Shown: positions 1 to 5,480 of the stretch, one piece after another
How positions within the stretch are numbered: position 1 is the stretch's first letter
Layout of the letters: every line of letters starts with the position of its first letter
Source of the DNA: an uncultured Lachnospiraceae bacterium
GTDB lineage: Bacteria > Bacillota > Clostridia > Lachnospirales > Lachnospiraceae
Length of the DNA stretch: 5,491 bases
Direction: 5' to 3'
NCBI GenBank assembly: GCA_910587895.1
Contig: CAJUOE010000156.1
Coordinates: 1-5,491, forward strand
Program-made: the position numbers and the translations under genes
Notes under the pieces: generated by a model
Seen by the model: only the letters and a program-made list of their open reading frames with translations
Databases searched by the model: none
Told to the model about the DNA's origin: nothing

Positions 1-105
1 ATAGCCGCCGACGCTGCCGTTCTGGTAGGAAGTAAGATTACCGTTGTAACCATTGGTAAGCGGCACACCTAACTCGGTTGCAACCTCCATTGATGAATTG
101 TCCAT
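1..105 (-). CDS. Alpha/beta-type small acid-soluble spore protein (SASP), 3' part beyond window edge
   Basis: SASPs coat and protect DNA in the dormant forespore and are degraded by the GPR protease at germination. The 35 visible codons give a short leader, then MEVATELGVPL, a NGYNGNLTS segment and QNGSVGGY. This matches the family pattern of helix 1 ending in E-(I/F/V)-A-x-E-(F/L)-G-V and helix 2 starting in NGxVGG; clostridial members usually continue MVKKMIE. In known SASPs GPR cuts after the Glu of the ExA motif, which here would be E7-V8. The start is ATG at 105-103, with a strong AAGGAGG 8 nt upstream. Only six residues precede E7, whereas most family members have about 20-30, so helix 1 looks shortened; the in-frame sequence upstream of the ATG is not SASP-like. 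The reading frame is open to the window edge. Family assignment rests on motif recognition from memory and is fairly secure. Confidence 0.82.
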   Translation of the reverse strand, partial: MDNSSMEVATELGVPLTNGYNGNLTSYQNGSVGGY

Positions 106-113
106 AGATAGTT

Positions 114-120
114 CCTCCTT
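114..120 (-). promoter_or_regulatory. Strong Shine-Dalgarno site of the SASP gene
   Basis: AAGGAGG on the minus strand lies 8 nt upstream of the ATG at 105. It fixes the start of the SASP frame and supports a Firmicutes origin for this segment. Confidence 0.8.
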
Positions 121-174
121 TTTTGAATTTGTAGTTGGTTGGTTTTCTTGTTTCATATATTTTCATAAGTCTGC

Positions 175-188
175 CGGTCTGCAGACCG
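175..188. repeat. 14-bp perfect palindrome, possible dimer-binding site
   Basis: CGGTCTGCAGACCG reads identically on both strands. It lies about 70 bp upstream of the SASP start, in a locally G+C-rich patch. The flanks (ctgc on the left, gcag two bases further out on the right) extend the symmetry imperfectly. It could be an operator for a dimeric regulator or part of a dispersed intergenic repeat. No function can be assigned from this window alone. Confidence 0.5.
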
Positions 189-251
189 CCGCAGTACAGA
201 AAGGGAGATTTGCATGATATGTTTCTGCATTCCGGCGGGGTGCGGAGCAAT

Positions 252-287
252 AAAAAAAGACGCATGTTTTTGATCCATACGCCCTTT
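252..287 (-). terminator. Rho-independent terminator of the MNT-HEPN operon
   Basis: On the minus strand a 12-bp stem (arms 276-287 and 255-266, nine Watson-Crick pairs and three G-T wobbles) closes a 9-nt loop (267-275). The 3' arm runs directly into seven T residues (252-258). It lies about 60 nt past the HEPN stop codon and would separate that operon from the SASP gene. There is no T-run on the other side of the stem, so it works in one direction only. Confidence 0.72.
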
Positions 288-313
288 ACGCAGTTATCTT
301 AATTCTTAAATTG

Positions 314-331
314 ATTATGTTTTTTCATAAT
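314..331. repeat. A+T-rich inverted repeat downstream of the HEPN gene
   Basis: Six-base arms ATTATG and CATAAT flank a run of six T (plus strand). The RNA hairpin would be weak. It lies just past the HEPN stop and may add to 3'-end structure, or it may be chance in A+T-rich DNA. Confidence 0.3.
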
Positions 332-347
332 TTTAACGGTTTTCTTT

Positions 348-761
348 TTATCCCATAATACGATTTAAGCAATAGGTATCAATCAGACCGATTAACTCTT
401 TTGCCGTTGTAATTTGTTCTTCTGCCTGCTCCTTTGTAGCAATGTAAAAATCATCATAATCGCTGGCATGACGGATTTCTTCCGCAACTGCAATTTTCCT
501 GCCGAAAGTCTTGGGGAAAATTTCAGTTTTTACATAGTTTTTATTAAAGTTAGCTAATGTATCTTTATGGCGTTTATATGATTTTTCATCTAATGCATGA
601 ACAGCGGATATAGCGTGGTAAATGGCATAATAAGCCCGATTGTTTGCGCCCCGGTATTCCTGCTCTTTCATCAGAATAATGGCGGCCTGTAAATCTTTTT
701 TTGCTATTTCGAGGCGATAGCGCGCTAAATCGCCAATGGTTCCCTTTTCATGCGATTCCAT
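348..761 (-). CDS. HEPN-domain protein, probable toxin of an MNT-HEPN toxin-antitoxin pair
   Basis: A 137-residue all-alpha protein of the HEPN family (PF05168-like). HEPN proteins in such pairs are typically RNases, or are proposed to be, held inactive by the partner nucleotidyltransferase. Helix 1 starts near residue 11 (YRLEIAKKDLQAA); the conserved NRAYYAIYHA segment is at 41-50 and the RHASDYDDFY segment at 97-106. The second matches the R-x-x-x-DY pattern of the family's later helix. The canonical RxxxxxH catalytic signature is not clear: R42-x6-H49 fits the spacing but lies in the earlier helix, and R97-H98 are adjacent, so RNase activity is not assured. I chose ATG at 761 because AAGGAG lies 9 nt upstream, the family helix starts soon after, and the overlap with the MNT gene is then 14 nt. 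A longer frame from 836 would overlap that gene by 89 nt and add non-family sequence. Confidence 0.8.
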   Translation of the reverse strand: MESHEKGTIGDLARYRLEIAKKDLQAAIILMKEQEYRGANNRAYYAIYHAISAVHALDEKSYKRHKDTLANFNKNYVKTEIFPKTFGRKIAVAEEIRHASDYDDFYIATKEQAEEQITTAKELIGLIDTYCLNRIMG

Positions 762-1089
762 ACAGTTTGACTCCTTCAGCTTGTATATTGGTGTAAAAAG
801 GATAAACCCCAAGCCATTTTCTGAAATGTGCATCATTTTTTGTTATGGGTTTAATGTCAGTGTTATGTGCATCATTAAAGTCATATGTGTTCCATGATAA
901 CTGCTTACGGTGATGTTCAATTTCTGAATCTTCCAAATCTACCAGAATCATAATATCAATATCTGAATCTGTTCTAAAATCGCCTCTGGCATAGGAACCA
1001 TATAGGATGACAGATTTTAGATGTTGTCCATAAATTTCGCTTATAACTTCTACATATTCTCCCAGCAGAGTATTTATAGATTGGGGCAT
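748..1089 (-). CDS. Minimal nucleotidyltransferase (MNT) antitoxin, MntA-like
   Basis: A 113-residue member of the DNA polymerase beta superfamily of minimal nucleotidyltransferases. The diagnostic motif is at residues 30-46: YGSYARGDFRTDSDIDI, with G31-S32 for triphosphate binding and D43/D45 as metal ligands. D78, in TDIKPI, is a candidate third acidic residue. In characterised MNT-HEPN pairs the MNT partner neutralises the HEPN toxin, in MntA/HepT by transferring AMP to a toxin tyrosine. Whether this pair does so is inference. The ATG at 1089 has AAGGTGA 7 nt upstream and a promoter about 50 bp upstream. The gene overlaps the downstream HEPN gene by 14 nt, indicating translational coupling. 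Length and motif are normal for the family, and the catalytic residues are intact. Confidence 0.86.
   Translation of the reverse strand: MPQSINTLLGEYVEVISEIYGQHLKSVILYGSYARGDFRTDSDIDIMILVDLEDSEIEHHRKQLSWNTYDFNDAHNTDIKPITKNDAHFRKWLGVYPFYTNIQAEGVKLYGIA
771..776 (-). promoter_or_regulatory. Shine-Dalgarno site that decides the HEPN start
   Basis: AAGGAG on the minus strand lies 9 nt upstream of the ATG at 761, inside the 3' end of the MNT gene. The more upstream ATG codons at 836-831 have no comparable site, so translation most likely starts at 761. Confidence 0.72.
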
Positions 1090-1096
1090 AAATATA

Positions 1097-1103
1097 TCAC
1101 CTT
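1097..1103 (-). promoter_or_regulatory. Shine-Dalgarno site of the MNT gene
   Basis: AAGGTGA on the minus strand lies 7 nt before the ATG at 1089. It is consistent with normal initiation in a Firmicute. Confidence 0.65.
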
Positions 1104-1139
1104 CTCTGATTCTTTATACAGTTTCTTAATGTTTTTATC

Positions 1140-1168
1140 ATTATATGCCATCCTTTTGGATTTTACAA
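1140..1168 (-). promoter_or_regulatory. Sigma70/sigmaA-type promoter of the MNT-HEPN operon
   Basis: On the minus strand TTGTAA (1168-1163, four of six consensus bases) is followed after exactly 17 bp by a perfect TATAAT (1145-1140). Transcription would begin near 1130-1134, giving a leader of about 40-45 nt before the MNT start. The spacer holds a small inverted repeat, ATCC-AAAA-GGAT (1150-1161), which could be a weak operator for autoregulation. The promoter lies just inside the breakpoint with the tape-measure gene, so it belongs to the toxin-antitoxin segment. Confidence 0.65.
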
Positions 1169-3405
1169 GATGATATCCGTACCATCTGAATCTGCATTTC
1201 CTCGAGCTTTGCCTGTGAGAGCCGCTCAAAAGCGCTGGCGTTTAAGCCCAGCTGCCCGTTCTCATCCACAAGCCGGGAGAGGAAGGTGAAGCCCATGTTT
1301 GTGAGTGCCTGATACTGGTCCACGGTAATCTTCCCGCTCCGGTTGTAGGTGTCCCTGATATCGCAGAGGGATTTGTAGGCGGACTGGAGTTTGTCCATCT
1401 CGGTGTTTAAGCCGGAGAGGGCGTCGGTTTCGGATTTGGCGGATTTGGATGTTGATTTTGCAGCATTTGCACGTTTGTTATCTACACCCTTTGGAATATC
1501 AGGGAGCTTTGGTTCTGTTTTTACGCCAGTATCATAACCTTCTGTAGAACTGCTGTATCCACGGTACTTCATATCGACCTTGGAACCTGCGCCAGCATTC
1601 TGTAATCCCATATATTCTTTCAGCTTTTCACAGTTAATGCCAAGCTGTTCATACTCTGAGAGTAACTGTGTAATACTGCCGGCTGTATCAATCGTCGCAC
1701 CGGATGCGATTATTTTATACTGGTAATAATCAAGCAGGGCAATCTTATCTTCTTCAGCCGCCGTAGATTCCTCGGCAAATTTCATCACATCTTCCATGGT
1801 TGCATTTGCTAAATCTATGCCCGCATTTGCAGCGACCTCCTTCGCGGCTGTATAGGTTTCGTAGGAGTACCCAAGGGACTGGATCATAAGCGCTTCCGCG
1901 TTCATAATACCCATGCTTTCCAGAAAAGACTGCATGAGCGGGAACTGGGAGCCGTCCATAGCCTGCATGGCGGGAAGAAATGCATTCATTACCGCATCGG
2001 CAACCTGACTGTATGCGGCACTGACCTGATCTTTGGTGGATTCTGCATTGGTCAGCACGTTGGAAAGGTTTTCCAGAGAAGAGGTGTCGATTTCCATCTC
2101 GAGAGCTTCATTGCTGTTGATGGAATCGATGGCATTTTTGATGCTGCTGACAGCGTCCAGCGCTTTGTCGGGATCGAGCGCAAACGCCCCCTCACTGTTA
2201 TAGGCATCTTTCCATGCGTTCTCGATGGCGGACATGACAGGTTTTACCTGCTTTTCCAGACCATCTATGATATCATCGTGGAAGATGGACGGGGTCAGGT
2301 TTTTGGAAGCAGGCGCTGCATTCTGCACTTCATCCTGTATATACCCGAGCCTGATAAGCGTATCGATCACGTCATTAATTTTCAACTCGTAATCTTTAGC
2401 AGATTCTTTCAGCTTGTCAAAAGAGGCGTTTTCGCCGGGGTTTAAGGAGGATAAATCAGTCTTGTCCATGCCGGAAAGATTCTGTGCAAGCTTTTTCATG
2501 CCGATATCGGTCTGCATCCTGTCATTGAAGTCCAGCAGTCTCGTGTCAGCCTGTTCAAAGACCCCGGTTACGACAGGCGCATATTTGTCCCATTCACTGT
2601 CATTGGTAATCAGGTCTTTTATTTCTGCCAGATTCTCCCGGGCTTTCTCCACGATTTTATCGTTGAAAGGATCTTCGCTGTTTAAGACGGCGCTGTTGTA
2701 TTCTTCCACGGCGTTCAGCGCGTTACTGTAGACCATGGCTTTGTCATCATCCGCGGCAATCTCGGCGATCAGGGAGCGGTTGAATATTTCCCCATAATCT
2801 TCTATGACGGATTTGGCGTTGTTCAGTTCGGACGAGGAGATTTCGAGAACATCATCGAACATGTGTTCATCGCCAAGTTCTTTAGCCTTGTCCCGCAGTT
2901 CTGACTCAAAGGCATTGATGGTGTCATAGGCGGACTGGGCATCCGCATATAAATGGACGGAGAAGAGACTTCCATCGCCGCTTTCATCAAGCTGGGTCAT
3001 CCCCTGTTCTGCATATTTTTCTACAACCTGTTTCAGTGCATTTCCTTTCTCTGTGTAGGAAGAGATTCCCGTATAGGAAAGGTTGTAATGCTTTTTGCTG
3101 GTCATTGCGTCTGCAGCGTCTTCGATTCCATCTGCGTTTTCGTTGAGGAAGGTCTGTGCCGCTTCTTTGTTGTAGGCCCGGATGGCATCGGTCTGGTCTT
3201 TATAAGCGTCCGTGACAAGGTTTATGTTGCCGTATGCGTCGCCAAACCTGTCATTCAGCTCTGTCTGGAGGTCAAGGAGCTGTTTCTTGATCTGGCAGGT
3301 CTTTTCCTCATCGCCTTTGGCAGCAAGGAGTGCGCTGTGCAGGGACTGGTATCTGGAAGCATACTCCTCTATGGAGGTGGAAGAATCTTTGTAGGCATTC
3401 GCCAT
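1141..3405 (-). CDS. Phage tail tape-measure protein, interior fragment lacking both natural ends
   Basis: About 740 residues of genuine protein, rich in Ala, Asp, Glu, Lys and Asn and strongly helical, with no catalytic motif and no clear signal peptide. It resembles long tail tape-measure proteins of gut Firmicutes prophages, which set tail length during assembly and pass into the cell with DNA. An early stretch (ASRYQSLHSALLAAKGDEEK, then LLDLQTELNDRFGDAYGN) and a C-terminal stretch (LSGLNTEMDKLQSAYKSL, then FERLSQAKLEEMQIQM) are characteristic. The ATG at 3405 is only the first Met after the breakpoint. A start at 3489 would add 28 residues that are antisense to recJ and not part of this protein. 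Family resemblance ends at the MQIQM Met (1183-1185); the last 13 residues and the stop at 1141 come from the neighbouring segment. Known relatives continue well past this point. The phage assignment rests on sequence resemblance; no other phage gene is present to confirm it. Confidence 0.68.
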   Translation of the reverse strand: MANAYKDSSTSIEEYASRYQSLHSALLAAKGDEEKTCQIKKQLLDLQTELNDRFGDAYGNINLVTDAYKDQTDAIRAYNKEAAQTFLNENADGIEDAADAMTSKKHYNLSYTGISSYTEKGNALKQVVEKYAEQGMTQLDESGDGSLFSVHLYADAQSAYDTINAFESELRDKAKELGDEHMFDDVLEISSSELNNAKSVIEDYGEIFNRSLIAEIAADDDKAMVYSNALNAVEEYNSAVLNSEDPFNDKIVEKARENLAEIKDLITNDSEWDKYAPVVTGVFEQADTRLLDFNDRMQTDIGMKKLAQNLSGMDKTDLSSLNPGENASFDKLKESAKDYELKINDVIDTLIRLGYIQDEVQNAAPASKNLTPSIFHDDIIDGLEKQVKPVMSAIENAWKDAYNSEGAFALDPDKALDAVSSIKNAIDSINSNEALEMEIDTSSLENLSNVLTNAESTKDQVSAAYSQVADAVMNAFLPAMQAMDGSQFPLMQSFLESMGIMNAEALMIQSLGYSYETYTAAKEVAANAGIDLANATMEDVMKFAEESTAAEEDKIALLDYYQYKIIASGATIDTAGSITQLLSEYEQLGINCEKLKEYMGLQNAGAGSKVDMKYRGYSSSTEGYDTGVKTEPKLPDIPKGVDNKRANAAKSTSKSAKSETDALSGLNTEMDKLQSAYKSLCDIRDTYNRSGKITVDQYQALTNMGFTFLSRLVDENGQLGLNASAFERLSQAKLEEMQIQMVRISSCKIQKDGI
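1182..1194. other. Breakpoint between the tape-measure gene and the MNT-HEPN segment
   Basis: Left of here the DNA belongs to the A+T-rich toxin-antitoxin segment; right of here it encodes the tape-measure protein. The 13 bases CCATCTGAATCTG fit the end of the tape-measure frame (QIQM) and, in another frame, an open tail (RFRWYG) that leads into the MNT gene, so they may be shared by both parents. I see no transposase, terminal repeats or att-like site. A misassembly or microhomology join is more likely than an insertion. Confidence 0.5.
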
Positions 3406-3406
3406 G
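3392..3406. other. Breakpoint between Firmicutes phage DNA and Bacteroidales recJ
   Basis: On the plus strand the recJ frame reads backwards from the ATG at 3404 as GCC, TTC, GCA, giving A-F-A-M-S-N-G as in intact Bacteroidales RecJ. It then meets an in-frame TAG (3392-3394) where RecJ should have Gln. On the minus strand the tape-measure frame stays protein-like up to A-N-A-Y (about 3391-3403). The block GGCATTCGCC (3394-3403) therefore codes sensibly for both proteins on opposite strands and is the likely microhomology at the join. Confidence 0.75.
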
Positions 3407-4510
3407 AGCAACGGACTCTCCAACCACAATGAGCTCGATTCTCTACTTGACCTTGTGGCTGTGAGTATTGCCGCCGACATCGTTCCCATAGTAGGGGAGA
3501 ACCGCGTTATGGCGCATTATGGTCTCCGCCGTCTGAACTCCAACCCTAACCTTGGTCTGCGCAGCATAATACGTCTGTGCAAACTGACCAACAAAGACAT
3601 AACGATCAGTGATGTCATATTCAAGATAGGTCCGCGCATCAATGCGTCAGGACGAATGCAGAGCGGTGTGGAGGCTGTTGATCTTCTTGTAAGCCGCGAT
3701 CTGCATGACGCTTATGAAAAAGGGAAGGATATCGATCAATATAACCGCGACAGGAAAGAACTCGACAAACAGATTACCCAGGAGGCTAACCGCCTTATCG
3801 AAAATAATGTGGGAATAGTCCAGGGCAAGAGATCCATAGTAATCTATAATAAGGACTGGCACAAAGGTATCATCGGTATCGTCGCCTCCCGTCTTACGGA
3901 ACTTTATTACAAGCCGGCTGTGGTACTGACCTATTCCAATGGAATGGCAACCGGGTCATCGCGGTCTGTACAGGGCTTCGACATATATTCGGCAGTCAAT
4001 TCGACGCGTGATCTTCTTGAAAATTTCGGAGGTCACACATATGCGGTGGGACTTTCCATGAAAGAGGAGAATATCGCCGAGTTCAGCAGGAGGTTTGAAG
4101 AGTATGTGTCATCCAATATCCAGCCCAACCAGCTGTCTCCGCAGCTTGATATAGATGCAGAGATAGAATTTGCCGACATCACACCGGAACTTGTGTCATA
4201 TCTTAAGAAATTCAATCCTTTCGGTCCCGGTAATCAGAAGCCGGTGTTCTGTTCCCGCAATGTCTTCGATTTCGGCACAAGCAAACTTGTAGGCAAGAAT
4301 CTTGAGCATATCAAACTCGAGCTTGAAGACAACAGCACGAGTCATGTCATAAACGCCATAGCGTTCAACATGTCACAATATTTCGAGCATATCCATTCTC
4401 ACCGTCCTATTGACATCTGCTATACGATCGAGCAGACGAAACGCTCGAACAATCCGGATTCCATACAGCTGATGATCCGCGATATCCGCCCCTCGTCAGA
4501 TAAAAAATAG
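3404..4510 (+). CDS. recJ: RecJ single-stranded-DNA exonuclease, N-terminally truncated
   Basis: RecJ degrades single-stranded DNA 5' to 3' with metal ions, in RecF-pathway recombination, end resection and mismatch or base excision repair. The 368 residues here correspond to the last two thirds of a roughly 570-residue protein. Visible landmarks are LLDLVAVSIAADIVPI (14-29, end of the DHH domain), KIGPRINASGRMQSG (74-88), DWHKGIIGIVASRL (near 150, start of the DHHA1 domain), and FGGHTYAVGLSM (208-219, the GGH nucleic-acid-binding motif). The C-terminal part, from about 245, is the RecJ OB-fold. The upstream part carrying the DHH motif and most metal ligands is absent, so this piece alone should not be a nuclease. 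The ATG at 3404 is an internal Met, not the natural start; recJ-like coding begins at about 3394. There is no ribosome binding site. Sequence is typical of Bacteroidales. recQ follows 34 bp downstream on the same strand. Confidence 0.9.
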   Translation: MSNGLSNHNELDSLLDLVAVSIAADIVPIVGENRVMAHYGLRRLNSNPNLGLRSIIRLCKLTNKDITISDVIFKIGPRINASGRMQSGVEAVDLLVSRDLHDAYEKGKDIDQYNRDRKELDKQITQEANRLIENNVGIVQGKRSIVIYNKDWHKGIIGIVASRLTELYYKPAVVLTYSNGMATGSSRSVQGFDIYSAVNSTRDLLENFGGHTYAVGLSMKEENIAEFSRRFEEYVSSNIQPNQLSPQLDIDAEIEFADITPELVSYLKKFNPFGPGNQKPVFCSRNVFDFGTSKLVGKNLEHIKLELEDNSTSHVINAIAFNMSQYFEHIHSHRPIDICYTIEQTKRSNNPDSIQLMIRDIRPSSDKK

Positions 4511-4544
4511 CAAGCCGTCAGTCACATCTTAACCAACATGGTAA

Positions 4545-5480
4545 ATGGATTCCACTGTTATCCGCAATATTCTCAAAAAACACTGGGGATACGAGTCATT
4601 CCGTCCGTTGCAGGAAGATATCATCATGTCTGTCCTATCCGGGCGTGACACACTGGGGCTTATGCCGACAGGTGGAGGAAAGTCTATAACATTCCAGGTC
4701 CCGGCTATGGCGTTGCCAGGACTTACGGTTGTGGTGACGCCGTTGATCTCACTGATGAAAGATCAGGTCGACAATCTGAAAAGGCGGAGGGTAAAGGCGG
4801 TGTACCTTCATTCAGGCATGACGGCAAGAGAATCCAAGATCGCAAGAGAGAAACTTATTAACGGGGGAGCGAAACTGTTGTATGTCTCTCCAGAGCGTCT
4901 TCGCAACCAGCGTTTCATTCAAGAGCTGAGAATGACGGAAGTCTCGCTGATCGTAGTGGATGAAGCGCATTGCATTTCACAGTGGGGATATGATTTCCGT
5001 CCGTCATATCTGAATATCCGTTCGTTGCGGAAGATTTTTCCAAAAGTGAATGTGCTGGCACTGACAGCTACTGCGACTCCACATGTAGAGTCAGATATAT
5101 TGCGTCAGCTTGAGATGAAGGATGCCGCACTCTTCCGCATGAGTTTTTCCCGTTCCAATCTGAATTATATTGTAAGGAATACAGAAACAAAGATATATGA
5201 GATATTTCATATACTCAGCCGCACGGAGGGTTCGGCTATCGTATATGTAAGAAGCAGGAAGCGCACGCGCGAGATTGCGGAATATCTGAGTTCCGCGGGT
5301 ATTTCTTCTACCTATTATCATGCCGGACTTGACATATCTCTTAAAGAAGAACGCCAGAACGAGTGGCAGCGCAGCGGCGTGCGTGTGATGGTCGCCACCA
5401 ATGCTTTCGGCATGGGTATCGACAAACCGGATGTAAGGGTTGTGATTCATTTCGACAGAAGAAAGCCTAAGAAGCCTTGA
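4545..5480 (+). CDS. recQ: ATP-dependent DNA helicase RecQ, N-terminal helicase core, truncated by frame loss at the window end
   Basis: RecQ unwinds DNA 3' to 5' using ATP and supplies single strands to RecJ. The 311 residues hold motif 0 (WGYESFRPLQEDII, 14-27), Walker A (PTGGGKS, 41-47), motif Ia (VVTPLISLMKDQV, 63-75), Walker B (DEAH, 139-142) with the RecQ aromatic-rich loop (SQWGYDFRPSY, 145-155), motif III (ALTATATP, 172-179), motif IV (SAIVYVRSRKRT, 230-241) and motif V (VATNAFGMGIDKPDVR, 283-298). Sequence is normal through VVIHFD (D304, codon 5454-5456). The next seven residues, RRKPKKP, are not RecQ-like and a stop follows. Motif VI (the arginine-finger segment), the zinc-binding and winged-helix domains and any HRDC domain are missing; intact proteins are about 600 residues or longer. 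The ATG at 4545 is preferred because motif 0 begins 14 residues later as usual. No Shine-Dalgarno is visible, as is common in Bacteroidota. It probably shares a transcript with recJ. Confidence 0.9.
   Translation: MDSTVIRNILKKHWGYESFRPLQEDIIMSVLSGRDTLGLMPTGGGKSITFQVPAMALPGLTVVVTPLISLMKDQVDNLKRRRVKAVYLHSGMTARESKIAREKLINGGAKLLYVSPERLRNQRFIQELRMTEVSLIVVDEAHCISQWGYDFRPSYLNIRSLRKIFPKVNVLALTATATPHVESDILRQLEMKDAALFRMSFSRSNLNYIVRNTETKIYEIFHILSRTEGSAIVYVRSRKRTREIAEYLSSAGISSTYYHAGLDISLKEERQNEWQRSGVRVMVATNAFGMGIDKPDVRVVIHFDRRKPKKP

Larger units (their letters stand above)
106..347. other. Intergenic region between the HEPN gene and the SASP gene
   Basis: This gap of about 240 bases holds, in minus-strand order, an A+T-rich hairpin, a rho-independent terminator, a G+C-richer stretch with a perfect palindrome, and the SASP ribosome binding site. 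A 75-codon minus-strand frame crosses it but overlaps the SASP gene out of frame, has no ribosome binding site and resembles no protein, so I do not treat it as a gene. I looked for a sigma-G (forespore) promoter upstream of the SASP gene and could not identify one convincingly. Confidence 0.6.

Noticed and set aside
38..265. 75-codon minus-strand frame
   Set aside because: It overlaps the SASP gene out of frame, runs through the terminator end and palindrome, lacks a ribosome binding site and resembles no protein family.
762..836. Longer HEPN start at 836
   Set aside because: It would overlap the MNT gene by 89 nt and add 25 residues unlike the family; the ATG at 761 has a strong ribosome binding site.
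1183..3403. Tape-measure fragment as a contact-dependent toxin, adhesin or novel coiled-coil defence protein
   Set aside because: No toxin domain, signal peptide, anchor or ATPase motif is present, and the sequence resembles tail tape-measure proteins of gut Firmicutes phages.
2953..3432. 159-codon plus-strand frame with hydrophobic residues, possible membrane protein
   Set aside because: It is antisense to the tape-measure gene, has no ribosome binding site, and crosses the breakpoint. Its hydrophobicity comes from reverse-complementing polar, helix-forming codons.
3406..3489. N-terminal extension of the tape-measure frame to an ATG at 3489
   Set aside because: These 28 codons are exactly antisense to well-conserved recJ coding sequence and lie beyond the breakpoint, so they are a by-product of the join.
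5091..5450. 119-codon minus-strand frame opposite recQ
   Set aside because: It lies fully inside recQ on the other strand, and the helicase motifs show which strand codes.
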